A stretch of DNA of 64,000 nucleotides from Flavobacteriales bacterium UBA6051 (GCA_002427735.1 DIYP01000008.1:5566-69565), one strand, 5' to 3'; counted from the stretch's first letter, positions 1-8,249 are shown. Program-made: numbers and translations. Notes: generated by a model not told the origin, from the letters alone.

Positions 1-716
1 AATACCTCATGAGGAGCGTTTGGAATCACCTTATCCATAACGCGTTTAATTTTCCCCAACTCGTTCATAAGGTTCACCTTGTTATGTAAACGTCCAGCAG
101 TATCAATAATGACAACATCTGCATCTTGTGCTTTTGCAGATTGTAATGCATCAAAAGCAACAGACGCAGGATCTGCTCCCATTCCTTGTTGCACGATTGG
201 AACACCGACTCTTTCAGACCAAATAATCAATTGGTCTACCGCTGCCGCTCTAAAAGTATCTGAAGCCCCTAAAACGACCTTTTTTCCATTTTGTTTGAAT
301 TGATTCGCCAGCTTTCCGATAGTCGTGGTCTTACCTACCCCATTTACTCCAACCACCATAACAACATGAGGACCGTCAGCATGCTTCGGCACTTCAAAAT
401 CAACTTCGTTAAAAGCGTTGTTTTCTTCAAGTAAGCTTGTAATTTCTTCTTTAAGAATTGTATTTAGCTCATCAACACCAAGCACCTTATCCCTCGCTAC
501 ACGCTCTTCAATCTTATCAATAATCTTCAATGTAGTTTCTACTCCAACATCTGATGTTATCAATACTTCTTCAAGGTTATCCAAAACCTCCGCATCAACC
601 TTGGATTTACCAACAATAGATCGCGTTAACTTTGAGAAAAAACCTTGCTTTGTTTTCTCTAGTCCCTTATCGAGCGTTTCTTTCTTTTCCTTCGAGAAAA
701 AATTAAATAATGCCAT
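1..716 (-). CDS. ftsY: Signal recognition particle receptor FtsY (3' end outside window)
   Basis: FtsY is the membrane-associated SRP receptor GTPase that docks ribosome-SRP complexes at the Sec translocon. The window holds the first 238 residues; the rest lies beyond base 1. A short lysine-rich N region (about 1-25) leads into the helical N domain (about 30-100), then the GTPase: P-loop GVNGVGKTT at about 123-131, DTFRAAAVDQL at about 153, DTAGRLHNK at about 205. It lacks the long acidic A domain of E. coli FtsY, as is usual in Bacteroidota. The start ATG at 714-716 lies directly downstream of a strong hairpin terminator (731-757), so a dedicated promoter has very little room. It follows rpmB, rpmG and DUF4295 on the same strand. 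Confidence 0.95.
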   Translation of the reverse strand, partial: MALFNFFSKEKKETLDKGLEKTKQGFFSKLTRSIVGKSKVDAEVLDNLEEVLITSDVGVETTLKIIDKIEERVARDKVLGVDELNTILKEEITSLLEENNAFNEVDFEVPKHADGPHVVMVVGVNGVGKTTTIGKLANQFKQNGKKVVLGASDTFRAAAVDQLIIWSERVGVPIVQQGMGADPASVAFDALQSAKAQDADVVIIDTAGRLHNKVNLMNELGKIKRVMDKVIPNAPHEV

Positions 717-720
717 AGTC

Positions 721-757
721 AAAAATAAGAAAAGCTCCCGTCAATCACGGAAGCTTT
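721..757 (-). terminator. Rho-independent terminator between DUF4295 gene and ftsY
   Basis: An 11-bp stem (731-741 with 747-757, one G-U wobble when read as minus-strand RNA) closes a five-base loop and is followed on the minus strand by a T-rich tract (721-733). It lies 26 bases past the DUF4295 stop and ends only a few bases before the ftsY ATG at 716. Confidence 0.8.
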
Positions 758-783
758 AAACTTTTTATAATATCTAAAGAGTA

Positions 784-939
784 TTAGTTCTTATCGAACC
801 ACTCCTTCACTTTATCGTTGTGAACGATTTCTTCTTTAAATGCATAAGAACCTGTTTTTTCAGACTTATACATCTTAATTACCTTTGTGTGCTCTTTTCC
901 GCCACCTTTTTGTAACGATGCTACTACTTTCTTTGCCAT
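784..939 (-). CDS. DUF4295 family small basic protein
   Basis: A 51-residue, lysine-rich protein beginning MAKKVVASLQKGGGKEHTKV and ending KEWFDKN. It matches the DUF4295 family, a very small Bacteroidota-specific protein regularly encoded right after rpmG and rpmB. Function is not established; the basic composition and the fixed ribosomal neighbourhood suggest ribosome association (inference). It lies 56 bases downstream of rpmG and is followed by a strong terminator, so it closes the rpmB-rpmG transcription unit. Confidence 0.85.
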   Translation of the reverse strand: MAKKVVASLQKGGGKEHTKVIKMYKSEKTGSYAFKEEIVHNDKVKEWFDKN

Positions 940-995
940 GTCTTTTCTGTTTAAACTGCGCTAACGCTTGTTTGTATCAGACGTTACACGTCTTC

Positions 996-1178
996 TTATT
1001 TAATCTCTTTATGAAGTGTGTAACGCTTCAAGATTGGGTTAAACTTCTTAATCTCCAAACGGTCTGGAGTATTCTTTCTGTTCTTAGTTGTAATGTAACG
1101 AGATGTTCCTGGCATACCAGAGTCTTTGTGCTCAGTACACTCTAAAATCACCTGAATTCTATTTCCTTTCTTCGCCAT
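996..1178 (-). CDS. rpmG: 50S ribosomal protein L33
   Basis: Ribosomal protein L33 of the large subunit, 60 residues, starting MAKKGNRIQVILECTEHKDS and containing the family core SGMPGTSRYITTKNRKNTPDRL (given here in two parts: SGMPGTSRY and ITTKNRKNTPDRL). Only one cysteine (residue 14) is present, so this is the zinc-free C-minus form. It is read in the order rpmB, rpmG, DUF4295, a standard Bacteroidota arrangement. The 57-base spacer to rpmB holds two inverted repeats (1199-1213 and 1221-1234). Confidence 0.96.
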   Translation of the reverse strand: MAKKGNRIQVILECTEHKDSGMPGTSRYITTKNRKNTPDRLEIKKFNPILKRYTLHKEIK

Positions 1179-1198
1179 CTTATTCTTTTTTAAAATTA

Positions 1199-1213
1199 CC
1201 GTTATCGCAACGG
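1199..1213 (-). repeat. Short inverted repeat in rpmB-rpmG spacer
   Basis: CCGTT - five-base loop - AACGG. On the minus strand it is followed by a T-rich stretch leading up to the rpmG start. It may act as a weak terminator, attenuator or processing hairpin between rpmB and rpmG. Confidence 0.4.
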
Positions 1214-1220
1214 GGACGAC

Positions 1221-1234
1221 CCGATAGCTATCGG
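1221..1234. repeat. Perfect 14-bp palindrome after rpmB
   Basis: CCGATAGCTATCGG is a perfect palindrome starting one base past the rpmB stop codon. I found no second copy in the window. It could be an RNA hairpin, a dyad operator, or a genome-wide repeated palindrome; the window alone cannot tell. Confidence 0.6.
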
Positions 1235-1235
1235 A

Positions 1236-1472
1236 TTATTTTATATAACCTTTTGCTCTTGCTTCTTTCACACAAACTGAAATCCCCTTCTTATTGATTG
1301 TTCTCAATGCAGACGTCGAAATCTTCAACGTAATGTATTGATCCTCCTCTGGAAGATAGAACTTCTTTGTAATTAAATTCGGGTAAAACTTACGTTTCGT
1401 CTTACGTTGTGAGTGAGAAACATTGTTTCCCGTCATAACTGTTTTCCCTGTGATTTGACAAACTCTTGACAT
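1236..1472 (-). CDS. rpmB: 50S ribosomal protein L28
   Basis: Ribosomal protein L28, 78 residues, starting MSRVCQITGKTVMTGNNVSHS and carrying the family core RKTKRKFYPNL followed by LKISTSALRTINKKG. It is the first gene of the rpmB-rpmG-DUF4295 unit. Only one cysteine (residue 5) is present, so it is the zinc-free form. A promoter-like pair lies upstream (1508-1538). Confidence 0.96.
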   Translation of the reverse strand: MSRVCQITGKTVMTGNNVSHSQRKTKRKFYPNLITKKFYLPEEDQYITLKISTSALRTINKKGISVCVKEARAKGYIK

Positions 1473-1507
1473 CTCTATTGTTTTATAACTTACACTAAAA
1501 GCGGGTG

Positions 1508-1538
1508 CAAAGAAACTATTATTTTCACTAAACTACAA
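1508..1538 (-). promoter_or_regulatory. Promoter for rpmB operon
   Basis: On the minus strand: TTG (1536-1538), a 20-base spacer, then TTTCTTTG (1508-1515), one base off the Bacteroidota -7 consensus TAnnTTTG. The predicted start of transcription is about 30 bases before the rpmB ATG. Confidence 0.5.
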
Positions 1539-1546
1539 GTGAAACA

Positions 1547-2800
1547 CTAACTTTTTTCAATATTTATTTCAAGTAACTCACAACGTAATAAGTTGAGCGC
1601 GCTTAAAACTGATCTTCTGATATTTCGTTCACGATTATTTCCGAATCTAAACTTCTTTGATAACACTCTTCCTTCACTCGCAACTCCAATCCAGACTGTT
1701 CCTACTGGCTTTTCCTCCGAGCCCCCATCGGGTCCTGCAATACCTGAAACCGATACGCAGAAATCTGTTGCAAGAATTGTCCTTCCATTTACAGCCATTT
1801 CCTCTACCACTTCTTTGCTCACCGCACCAAACTGATCAAGAGTTTCTTGCCGCACATTTACTAACTCTGATTTTATGCGATTGGAATAACTGATTACGCT
1901 GCCTTCAAAATAAGACGACGAACCTGGAACTGAAACGATGGATTGAGAAATTGCCCCACCCGTGCAACTTTCCACTGTAGACATTGTTTTTCCTTGCTCC
2001 AAAAGAATTTTTCCTACAACTTCCTGAAGAGAAGTATGACCATCTCCAAAAACATAAGCGGGCAACCTTTCCTTAATGCTCCCTACGTAGCTGTCAACCA
2101 GTTTTTGTTTTTCATCATTGACTTCTGAAGATAAGCGTAGACGAACCGCACCTGGCGAGGGCAAATAGGCAAACCCAATTCCCTGTGCACGAATTTCGTC
2201 TTCAATATCTTCAATACGTTGCGCTATTACAGTCTCTCCCAAACCTTGCGTCTGAATCGTTTTATAATAAAGACTTTTCAATTCAAATTTCTCTCCTATA
2301 CGAGGAATTACATGCTCCTGCATGAGGTACTTCATTTCATACGGAACACCAGGCATGCTCACCAGCACTTTACCATCTCGCTCAATATAAATCCCTGGAG
2401 CCGTACCATGTGCGTTATGAAGAATTGTAGCAATTTCTGGCACCATTGCCTGTTGAACGTTAACATCAAGCACAGGACGACCAAAACTTGCGAATAGCGC
2501 CTCAACATTCTTCAATGTAGCTTCGTCATGTACCAGACGCGTATCAAAAAATTCGCAGATTACCTTTTTTGTAATATCATCTTTCGTTGGCCCTAAACCA
2601 CCTGTGACTAAAACTACATCTACTCTCTTTAATGCTAGTTCAAATGCATTCAGCATGGATTGGCGTTCGTCACGAATAACAGTGCAATATTCAACACTGG
2701 CACCAAGGTCTGCAAGTCGAGCTCCCATCCATGCTGCATTTGTATTGATTGTTTGACCAATCAGGAGTTCATCTCCAATCGCAATTACTTCAACTTTCAT
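1547..2800 (-). CDS. cinA: CinA family protein (nicotinamide-nucleotide amidase / damage-inducible)
   Basis: A 417-residue two-domain protein. The N-terminal molybdopterin-binding-like domain (about 1-170) opens MKVEVIAIGDELLIGQTINT and carries GGLGPTKDDITKK; this half has ADP-ribose pyrophosphatase activity in characterised homologues. The C-terminal CinA/PncC domain (about 255-412) has VESCTGGAISQSIV and SVSGIAGPDGGSEEKPVGTV and deamidates nicotinamide mononucleotide in NAD salvage. Its ATG overlaps the stop of the preceding methyltransferase gene by four bases, so the two are translationally coupled. Length is typical for full-length CinA. Confidence 0.93.
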   Translation of the reverse strand: MKVEVIAIGDELLIGQTINTNAAWMGARLADLGASVEYCTVIRDERQSMLNAFELALKRVDVVLVTGGLGPTKDDITKKVICEFFDTRLVHDEATLKNVEALFASFGRPVLDVNVQQAMVPEIATILHNAHGTAPGIYIERDGKVLVSMPGVPYEMKYLMQEHVIPRIGEKFELKSLYYKTIQTQGLGETVIAQRIEDIEDEIRAQGIGFAYLPSPGAVRLRLSSEVNDEKQKLVDSYVGSIKERLPAYVFGDGHTSLQEVVGKILLEQGKTMSTVESCTGGAISQSIVSVPGSSSYFEGSVISYSNRIKSELVNVRQETLDQFGAVSKEVVEEMAVNGRTILATDFCVSVSGIAGPDGGSEEKPVGTVWIGVASEGRVLSKKFRFGNNRERNIRRSVLSALNLLRCELLEINIEKS

Positions 2801-4230
2801 GACTGTTTTTTGTATTTCGCAATGGACTCAATGTGTCCGGTATGAGGAAACTGATCCACCAACGATATTTTCTCAAGCACATACCCTTCCTGCAGTAACG
2901 TTTGTGTATCACGTGCCTGCGTAGATGGATTACATGAAATATAAACAATGTTCTCTGCTTCTAAATCGATCACCTTCTTCAACGTTTTTGGGGCAATACC
3001 AGCACGCGGAGGATCGAGAATAATAGTCTTTATTTTTCCTGCAAAATCAGGATATTCGCGTAAGAACTTTCCAACATCAGCAGCATAAAATTCAACATCC
3101 GAAATATTATTTCGTTCAGCATTTCGCTTAGCATCCTCAATAGCCTCTTCAACTATATCGACTCCTATGATGCGTACATCACTGCGTTTAGATGCCAGAA
3201 TTTGACCAATGGTTCCTGTACCGCAGAATAAATCCATGACAACATCATTTGAATCAAGGGCTTCTTCAAAAACATAATCCAGTGCTTTTGAATACAACAA
3301 CTCGGCACACTTCGGATTTGTTTGAAAAAAGCTTTCCATTGAAATTTCAAAGTCAAGTCCTAACAAACGCTCAACCACAACAGGCTCTCCATAAAGCAGT
3401 GTATACTCTCCATTCTCAATTTTTGCCCTGTCAGCAACATTATCATTTATGGTGTGCTGGACACCAGCGAGACGATCTCCCAATTTCTGTTTTAGAAAAT
3501 CAACAAATTGTGCCGCATCAAATTCTTTTTTTCCTTCGGAAGATGTCACTAAATTAAACAACAACTGATCTTGAGCGAAAGACTTCCGAACTACAATATG
3601 TCTAAAGAATCCTCTCTTCTGAGGTGGATGCCATGCCGGTAAACCGGTATCCTTTAACAACTGCCTTAATTCAATTAAAATGGTTTCCCATTCTTCATCA
3701 AACAATCCGCTCGGTTTATCCAATGACTCTACTTTCCACCACGTCCCCCTTCTCTTGAATCCGAGCGCGAACGCATCATCTATATCTTCACCTGTGCTTC
3801 TATCGTGCTCAATGCAAGAGAAGCTGTATTCCATTTTATTTCGATAGAAGTAATGGCTTGGTGAAGAAATAAATTCATCAAAATAGCTTGACGGATCTTC
3901 TATATTTCCGATTCTACGGAAAATTTCAAGTGTTGATTCTTTCTTAGACCTCTCTTGTTCTTGGATAGGTACAAATATGTAAGGCCCACCGGAAATCTCC
4001 TGAAACCTTCCCACCTGCTCAACTGAAGAGCGCTTTGTCACTTCAAGTAACTTAGCTTCCGCGAATCGTTTGCGTTTTTTTGTCACTCTTGCCTTCGCCT
4101 CCTGACCAGGGTACGTATTGTCTACAAAAACAATGTAATCCCCATTTTCAGTAGGTACTTTCGCAACTCCCTTCCCTCCAAAAGCATACTCTTGAATGGA
4201 AACTGTGATTACGTCACCTCTTTTAAACAT
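2797..4230 (-). CDS. rlmD: 23S rRNA (uracil-5-)-methyltransferase, RlmD/RumA-type
   Basis: Predicted SAM-dependent RNA m5U methyltransferase, 477 residues. An N-terminal TRAM domain (about 1-62, VSIQEYAFGGKGVAKV) is followed by the RumA core: SMESFFQTNP, SAM-binding DLFCGTGTIG (333-342), DPPRAG (about 406) and the catalytic-cysteine segment SCNPSTQARD (432-441). Unlike E. coli RlmD, the region that normally holds the [4Fe-4S] ligands reads EISGGPYIFVPIQEQE (about 78-93) with no cysteines, so the cluster appears to be lost. Which uridine is modified cannot be read from sequence; a RlmCD-like enzyme is possible. It sits 11 bases after lpxA and overlaps cinA by four bases. Confidence 0.85.
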   Translation of the reverse strand: MFKRGDVITVSIQEYAFGGKGVAKVPTENGDYIVFVDNTYPGQEAKARVTKKRKRFAEAKLLEVTKRSSVEQVGRFQEISGGPYIFVPIQEQERSKKESTLEIFRRIGNIEDPSSYFDEFISSPSHYFYRNKMEYSFSCIEHDRSTGEDIDDAFALGFKRRGTWWKVESLDKPSGLFDEEWETILIELRQLLKDTGLPAWHPPQKRGFFRHIVVRKSFAQDQLLFNLVTSSEGKKEFDAAQFVDFLKQKLGDRLAGVQHTINDNVADRAKIENGEYTLLYGEPVVVERLLGLDFEISMESFFQTNPKCAELLYSKALDYVFEEALDSNDVVMDLFCGTGTIGQILASKRSDVRIIGVDIVEEAIEDAKRNAERNNISDVEFYAADVGKFLREYPDFAGKIKTIILDPPRAGIAPKTLKKVIDLEAENIVYISCNPSTQARDTQTLLQEGYVLEKISLVDQFPHTGHIESIAKYKKQS

Positions 4231-4241
4231 GTTCTTTGCTA

Positions 4242-5018
4242 TTAGATCATTCCTCGAATGATCCCTTTGTCAGATTCTGAAATAAAGTCTAGAATAATCT
4301 TTCGGGTTTCTGAATCAGGAATTTGCTCCAGTACAGCTTGTACCCCTTTAGAGACGTTATTATTCTGAACGTAAATCAGACGGTAAATATCTTCTATTTG
4401 TTTCACTTGCTCATCCTCAAAGCCTCGACGTCGAAGTCCAACCGAATTTACCCCGGCAAACCCCAGTGGTTCTCGGGCGGCTTTAACAAAAGGAGGTATA
4501 TTCTTACGAACAAGTGAACCTCCACCAACAAAAGAATGTGTCCCGATACGCATGAATTGCTGTGTACCGACTTTACCTTCAAGAATGGCAAAATCCTCAA
4601 TTATGTTGTGCCCAGCTAATCCAACAAAACTTGCCAAAATCACATTATTTCCAATTTGACAATCATGTGCAATATGTACGTAAGTCATTAACAAACAGTT
4701 ACTACCGACCGTGGTCTTCCAGCGATCCTTTGTACCTCGATGAATTGTAACACATTCACGAATAACTGTGTTGTCTCCAATCTCTACCGTGGTCTCTTCT
4801 CCGTCAAACTTTAAATCTTGTGGTTGAACACCAATTACGGCGCCAGGAAAAATCTCGCAATTCTTTCCAATCGTTGTTCCTGGATAAATGGTCACATTTG
4901 GGTGAATCTTCGTTCCTTCTCCAATGATCACATTTTCATAAATCGTTGAAAATGACTCAACACTAACACCGTCAGCAAGTTGAGCGTCCTTTGAAATATT
5001 TGCGAGCTTACTTATCAT
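4242..5018 (-). CDS. lpxA: UDP-N-acetylglucosamine acyltransferase
   Basis: LpxA transfers a 3-hydroxyacyl chain from acyl-ACP to the 3-OH of UDP-GlcNAc, the first step of lipid A synthesis. The 258-residue protein is a left-handed beta-helix of hexapeptide repeats (about 1-185) with a helical C-terminal domain. The catalytic histidine is in HIAHDCQIGNN (His118, equivalent to E. coli His125), followed by AGHNIIEDFAILEGKVGTQQ. Its ATG overlaps the stop of the lpxC/fabZ gene by four bases (ATGA), giving lpxD - lpxC/fabZ - lpxA in pathway-linked order. Confidence 0.96.
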   Translation of the reverse strand: MISKLANISKDAQLADGVSVESFSTIYENVIIGEGTKIHPNVTIYPGTTIGKNCEIFPGAVIGVQPQDLKFDGEETTVEIGDNTVIRECVTIHRGTKDRWKTTVGSNCLLMTYVHIAHDCQIGNNVILASFVGLAGHNIIEDFAILEGKVGTQQFMRIGTHSFVGGGSLVRKNIPPFVKAAREPLGFAGVNSVGLRRRGFEDEQVKQIEDIYRLIYVQNNNVSKGVQAVLEQIPDSETRKIILDFISESDKGIIRGMI

Positions 5019-6415
5019 TCTTTGTCTTTAATGACTTGTGCGAGCATTTCAGCTTCGACAACTACTTTTCCATTTACATATCCTTCACCTCCCATGTTTA
5101 CCAAACCACGACGAATTGGTGAAAGTAATCTTAATTCGAACACAATGGTATCTCCAGGTAGCACCTTCTGTTTGAATTTCACATTGTCAATTTTCATGAA
5201 GTAAGTTGAGTACAAATGTGGATCTTCTACTTTACTTAAAGCAAAAATACCACCTACCTGCGCCATAGCTTCAATCTGCAATACTCCCGGGAAAACAGGG
5301 TTACCAGGGAAATGTCCCGTAAAAATCGGCTCGTTCATGGTGATATTCTTAACACCAACGATTGAATCTTCCGTGATTTCCATCACCTTATCCACCATAA
5401 GGAATGGGAAGCGGTGTGGCAACATACCTTCAATATCATTGATATTGTACAATGGCTCTTTTTCCAGATCAAACTTGCGCCCGGCTTTCGCCTTTTTCTT
5501 CATGTACTCTTTCAACACCTTGGCGAAACGTACATTTCCTGAATGCCCTGGTCTGGCGCCAAGTATATGCGCTTTGATTGGCTTCCCTACCAACGCTAAA
5601 TCACCAACGATGTCCAACAACTTATGACGTGCTGGTTCGTTTTCAAATTTCAGTTTTGTACTGTTCAATACGCCAATACCCTGAACTGAAATCTCCAGGT
5701 CTTCTTTACCTAAAAGCTTTGCGAGGCGATCGAGCTCCTCCTTGCTAACATCTTCGCGCTCGACAAGTACAATGGCATTATCTAAATCCCCACCTTTAAT
5801 CAAGTCGTTCTTCGCCAAGAATTCCAACTCTCTCAAGAACACAAAGGTTCTGCATGTGGAAATCTCAGAGTTAAACTCTCCAATGTTATACATCGTAGCA
5901 TGCTGCGTTCCCAAAACAGGCGACTTATAGTCCACCATTACAGTAATTCTATAATTCGTGTCAGGGACAGCTAAGAACTCAATTCCTCGCTCTACGTCTT
6001 CCCATGCTATATTTTCATCTAATTCCAAGTATTCACGATCGGCCGTTTGATCTTCGTAACCAACTGCCTCAAACGCTTCTATAAATGGCGCTGAACTACC
6101 ATCCATAATTGGAATTTCTGGACCGTCAATTCTAATGAGCGCGTTATCCACCTGATTTCCATAAAGGGCCGCCAAAATATGCTCTGTCGTGTAAACACGT
6201 GCACCATTTTGCTCAAGTGTTGTCCCGCGATCTGTCGCTACAACCAAATCGCAATCTGCATTAATTGTGGGCTCTCCGTCCAAATCAATGCGTTGGAATT
6301 TATATCCGTGATTTTCCTTTGCAGGAAGGATTTCTATATTTACCTTTTCACCGGTGTGCAATCCTACACCTGACAGCCTGACCGCTTCTTTTAAAGTTCT
6401 TTGCTTTTCAGCCAT
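5015..6415 (-). CDS. lpxC/fabZ: Bifunctional LpxC deacetylase / FabZ 3-hydroxyacyl-ACP dehydratase
   Basis: A natural fusion typical of Bacteroidota, 466 residues. Residues about 1-310 are LpxC, the zinc deacetylase that commits UDP-acyl-GlcNAc to lipid A: TTEHILAALYG, IDGPEIPIMDGSSAPF, and the zinc/catalytic segment KLLDIVGDLALVG followed by GARPGHSGN. Residues about 322-466 are FabZ, the hotdog dehydratase of fatty-acid elongation: catalytic His334 in MLPHRFPFLMVDKV and Glu381 in GVLQIEAMAQVGG. The fusion places the two enzymes that compete for 3-hydroxyacyl-ACP flux in one polypeptide. It abuts lpxD with no gap and overlaps lpxA. Confidence 0.97.
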   Translation of the reverse strand: MAEKQRTLKEAVRLSGVGLHTGEKVNIEILPAKENHGYKFQRIDLDGEPTINADCDLVVATDRGTTLEQNGARVYTTEHILAALYGNQVDNALIRIDGPEIPIMDGSSAPFIEAFEAVGYEDQTADREYLELDENIAWEDVERGIEFLAVPDTNYRITVMVDYKSPVLGTQHATMYNIGEFNSEISTCRTFVFLRELEFLAKNDLIKGGDLDNAIVLVEREDVSKEELDRLAKLLGKEDLEISVQGIGVLNSTKLKFENEPARHKLLDIVGDLALVGKPIKAHILGARPGHSGNVRFAKVLKEYMKKKAKAGRKFDLEKEPLYNINDIEGMLPHRFPFLMVDKVMEITEDSIVGVKNITMNEPIFTGHFPGNPVFPGVLQIEAMAQVGGIFALSKVEDPHLYSTYFMKIDNVKFKQKVLPGDTIVFELRLLSPIRRGLVNMGGEGYVNGKVVVEAEMLAQVIKDKE

Positions 6416-7462
6416 TTATTTCTGGTCGTTGGTTAATTTCTTGATTCTATCCTCTAACGCTTGCAAACGCGTCAAAATCATGGGCAATCTTCTGAAGCCC
6501 ATGTATGATTTTTTATATTCCTTGCTATCAAAAGCTGGCGATCCCATTACCACGGAATCATCTTTCACGTCACCGCCAATTCCTGATTGAGCCGCGATTT
6601 TCACTCGATCTCCAATTTTCAGGTGCCCTGCAAGACCAACCTGTCCTCCAATCAACACATTCTCTCCCACTTTACTTGACCCCGCAATACCGACTTGCGC
6701 TGCCATTGCAGAATTTGAACCAACCTCCACGTTGTGCCCGATTTGCACCAAGTTGTCGATTTTCGCTCCTTTTCGGATAATCGTACTTCCCATTGTGGCA
6801 CGATCAATCGTAGAATTCGCTCCTACATCAACATTATCTTCCAACACCACATTTCCAATCTGTGGGATTTTCTGGAATTCTCCTTTCTCATTGGGTGCAA
6901 AACCAAAACCGTCTGCACCGATTACTGCACCCGAATGAATGATACAATTTTTTCCAATAATGCAATCACGGTAAACCGTTGCTCCGGGATGAATAATAGT
7001 CCCCTCACCAACTTCTACATTGCTTCCAATGGTCACATTTGGATATATTGAAACGTTATCCCCGATCTTTGACTCTCTACCAACATAGGAGTTTGCACCA
7101 AGATAAATATTCTCTCCAACCTCTGCCGTTGGGTCAATATATGCGTTCGCTTCTATTCTTGGTGGCTCTTTTGTCATAGAGTCATACAACTCTAATAACT
7201 TAGCAAAGCAACTGTATGCATCCTCTACCTTTATCAGCGTAAGAGTCTTGGGTAAAGGAGCCGACGGACTGAAAGTATTGTTCACAATACAAACACTGGA
7301 GCCCGTTGTGTATATATACTCTTCGTATTTAGGATTTGCTAAAAAAGACAAGGACCCTTCAAAGCCTTCTTCAATTTTCGCTAGCGCATTTACTTCAATG
7401 GTCGGCTCTCCTTCAACCGTTCCATTCAACATTCCAGCAATTTGCTCAGCAGAAAATTTCAT
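6416..7462 (-). CDS. lpxD: UDP-3-O-(3-hydroxyacyl)glucosamine N-acyltransferase
   Basis: LpxD adds the second hydroxyacyl chain in lipid A synthesis. The 348-residue protein has an N-terminal uridine-binding domain (about 1-100, EGSLSFLANPKYEEYI), a hexapeptide-repeat beta-helix (about 105-320), and the catalytic histidine in QIGHNVEVGSNSAM (His243). The C-terminus is a short coiled segment (RLQALEDRIKKLTNDQK). It is the first gene of the lpxD - lpxC/fabZ - lpxA - rlmD - cinA operon and has a -7 box ending five bases before its ATG. Confidence 0.96.
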   Translation of the reverse strand: MKFSAEQIAGMLNGTVEGEPTIEVNALAKIEEGFEGSLSFLANPKYEEYIYTTGSSVCIVNNTFSPSAPLPKTLTLIKVEDAYSCFAKLLELYDSMTKEPPRIEANAYIDPTAEVGENIYLGANSYVGRESKIGDNVSIYPNVTIGSNVEVGEGTIIHPGATVYRDCIIGKNCIIHSGAVIGADGFGFAPNEKGEFQKIPQIGNVVLEDNVDVGANSTIDRATMGSTIIRKGAKIDNLVQIGHNVEVGSNSAMAAQVGIAGSSKVGENVLIGGQVGLAGHLKIGDRVKIAAQSGIGGDVKDDSVVMGSPAFDSKEYKKSYMGFRRLPMILTRLQALEDRIKKLTNDQK

Positions 7463-7467
7463 AAGCT

Positions 7468-7475
7468 CAAAAATA
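7468..7475 (-). promoter_or_regulatory. -7 box (TATTTTTG) before lpxD
   Basis: Exact match to the Bacteroidota -7 element TAnnTTTG on the minus strand, separated from the lpxD ATG by five bases, which predicts a leaderless or near-leaderless transcript. No convincing -33 TTG was seen. Confidence 0.5.
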
Positions 7476-7542
7476 TAAAAACCTTGGTTGATAGCTACTA
7501 CAGAAACGGCTCACTTATTAACATGGTTTGGTTTGAAATCAT

Positions 7543-8226
7543 TTAGCGCACGCAATCCTCAAGACCTTCTGTCTCAAAAGTGGTGATATTCAACTTATTC
7601 TTATACCAAATTACTTTAGCACCAATCTCTTCGTCTTCATTTTTAAAGGTTAGATAATGGAGCGGTTTCGGTCGTTCTTCGAGTTTTGTTTTCGAAAAAT
7701 CGATGCGACCGGACTCTTTTAACAGGTCCAGAATTTTGGTTGGACTAATCAATCCAAGTTTCTCCTGTTGACAGGTCATCAATCTTGTGGAATCAGGATA
7801 AATCAAATTTTCATCGGCAGGAAAATGCAATATAACACCGGTGCCTTCTGATGTCGGTTCTTGTTTAGAATTCTTCACATCAATAAAAGCTTCAGATATA
7901 AAGCTTTCATATGGTAACGTGAACGCATAATTGACACCGTCTTTTTCAATTACATATACCTTAGAATCGTCTTCTTTGTCACTCGCACCAAAATCAACAT
8001 CACCATCATTGAGTACCTGAATTAGGTCTTCCACAGATAATCCTTTCTCATCCAGCTTCTCTTGTGTAGCATCGGAAACAACAATTACCCGATCCATGAT
8101 TGCATTCTTCACACGATTGGCTGGCAACCATGCGCACCCTCTATTTTGAAAAAAGAAGAGTACGAAAATTATACCCAGTCCAAAACCGATTCCATAGTAT
8201 TTCAACCTGCGTTTAAGGGATTCCAT
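7543..8226 (-). CDS. Membrane-anchored protein of unknown function
   Basis: About 227 residues beginning MESLKRRLKYYGIGFGLG. A single transmembrane segment (about 10-28, GIGFGLGIIFVLFFF) is followed by QNRGCAW-LPANRVKNAIMDRVIVVSD and a soluble region of about 190 residues. The bulk is likely periplasmic. I recognise the N-terminal pattern as common in Flavobacteria-like genomes but can name no function. The reading frame runs nine codons further upstream (to 8253), but the -7 box at 8242-8249 lies inside that extension, so the start at 8224-8226 is preferred. It is a single-gene unit between a terminator (8328-8356) and lpxD. Confidence 0.75.
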   Translation of the reverse strand: MESLKRRLKYYGIGFGLGIIFVLFFFQNRGCAWLPANRVKNAIMDRVIVVSDATQEKLDEKGLSVEDLIQVLNDGDVDFGASDKEDDSKVYVIEKDGVNYAFTLPYESFISEAFIDVKNSKQEPTSEGTGVILHFPADENLIYPDSTRLMTCQQEKLGLISPTKILDLLKESGRIDFSKTKLEERPKPLHYLTFKNEDEEIGAKVIWYKNKLNITTFETEGLEDCVR

Positions 8227-8241
8227 GTGTGAAGTTTTTCG

Positions 8242-8249
8242 CGAAGATA
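8242..8249 (-). promoter_or_regulatory. -7 box variant (TATCTTCG)
   Basis: One base off TAnnTTTG. The same octamer precedes two other genes in the window (37129-37136 minus, 48614-48621 plus). It lies 15 bases before the chosen ATG of the 7543-8226 gene. Confidence 0.4.

Noticed and set aside
1221..1234. Palindrome as an insertion-sequence end or attachment site
   Set aside because: No partner repeat, transposase or target duplication is near; the flanks are intact ribosomal genes.
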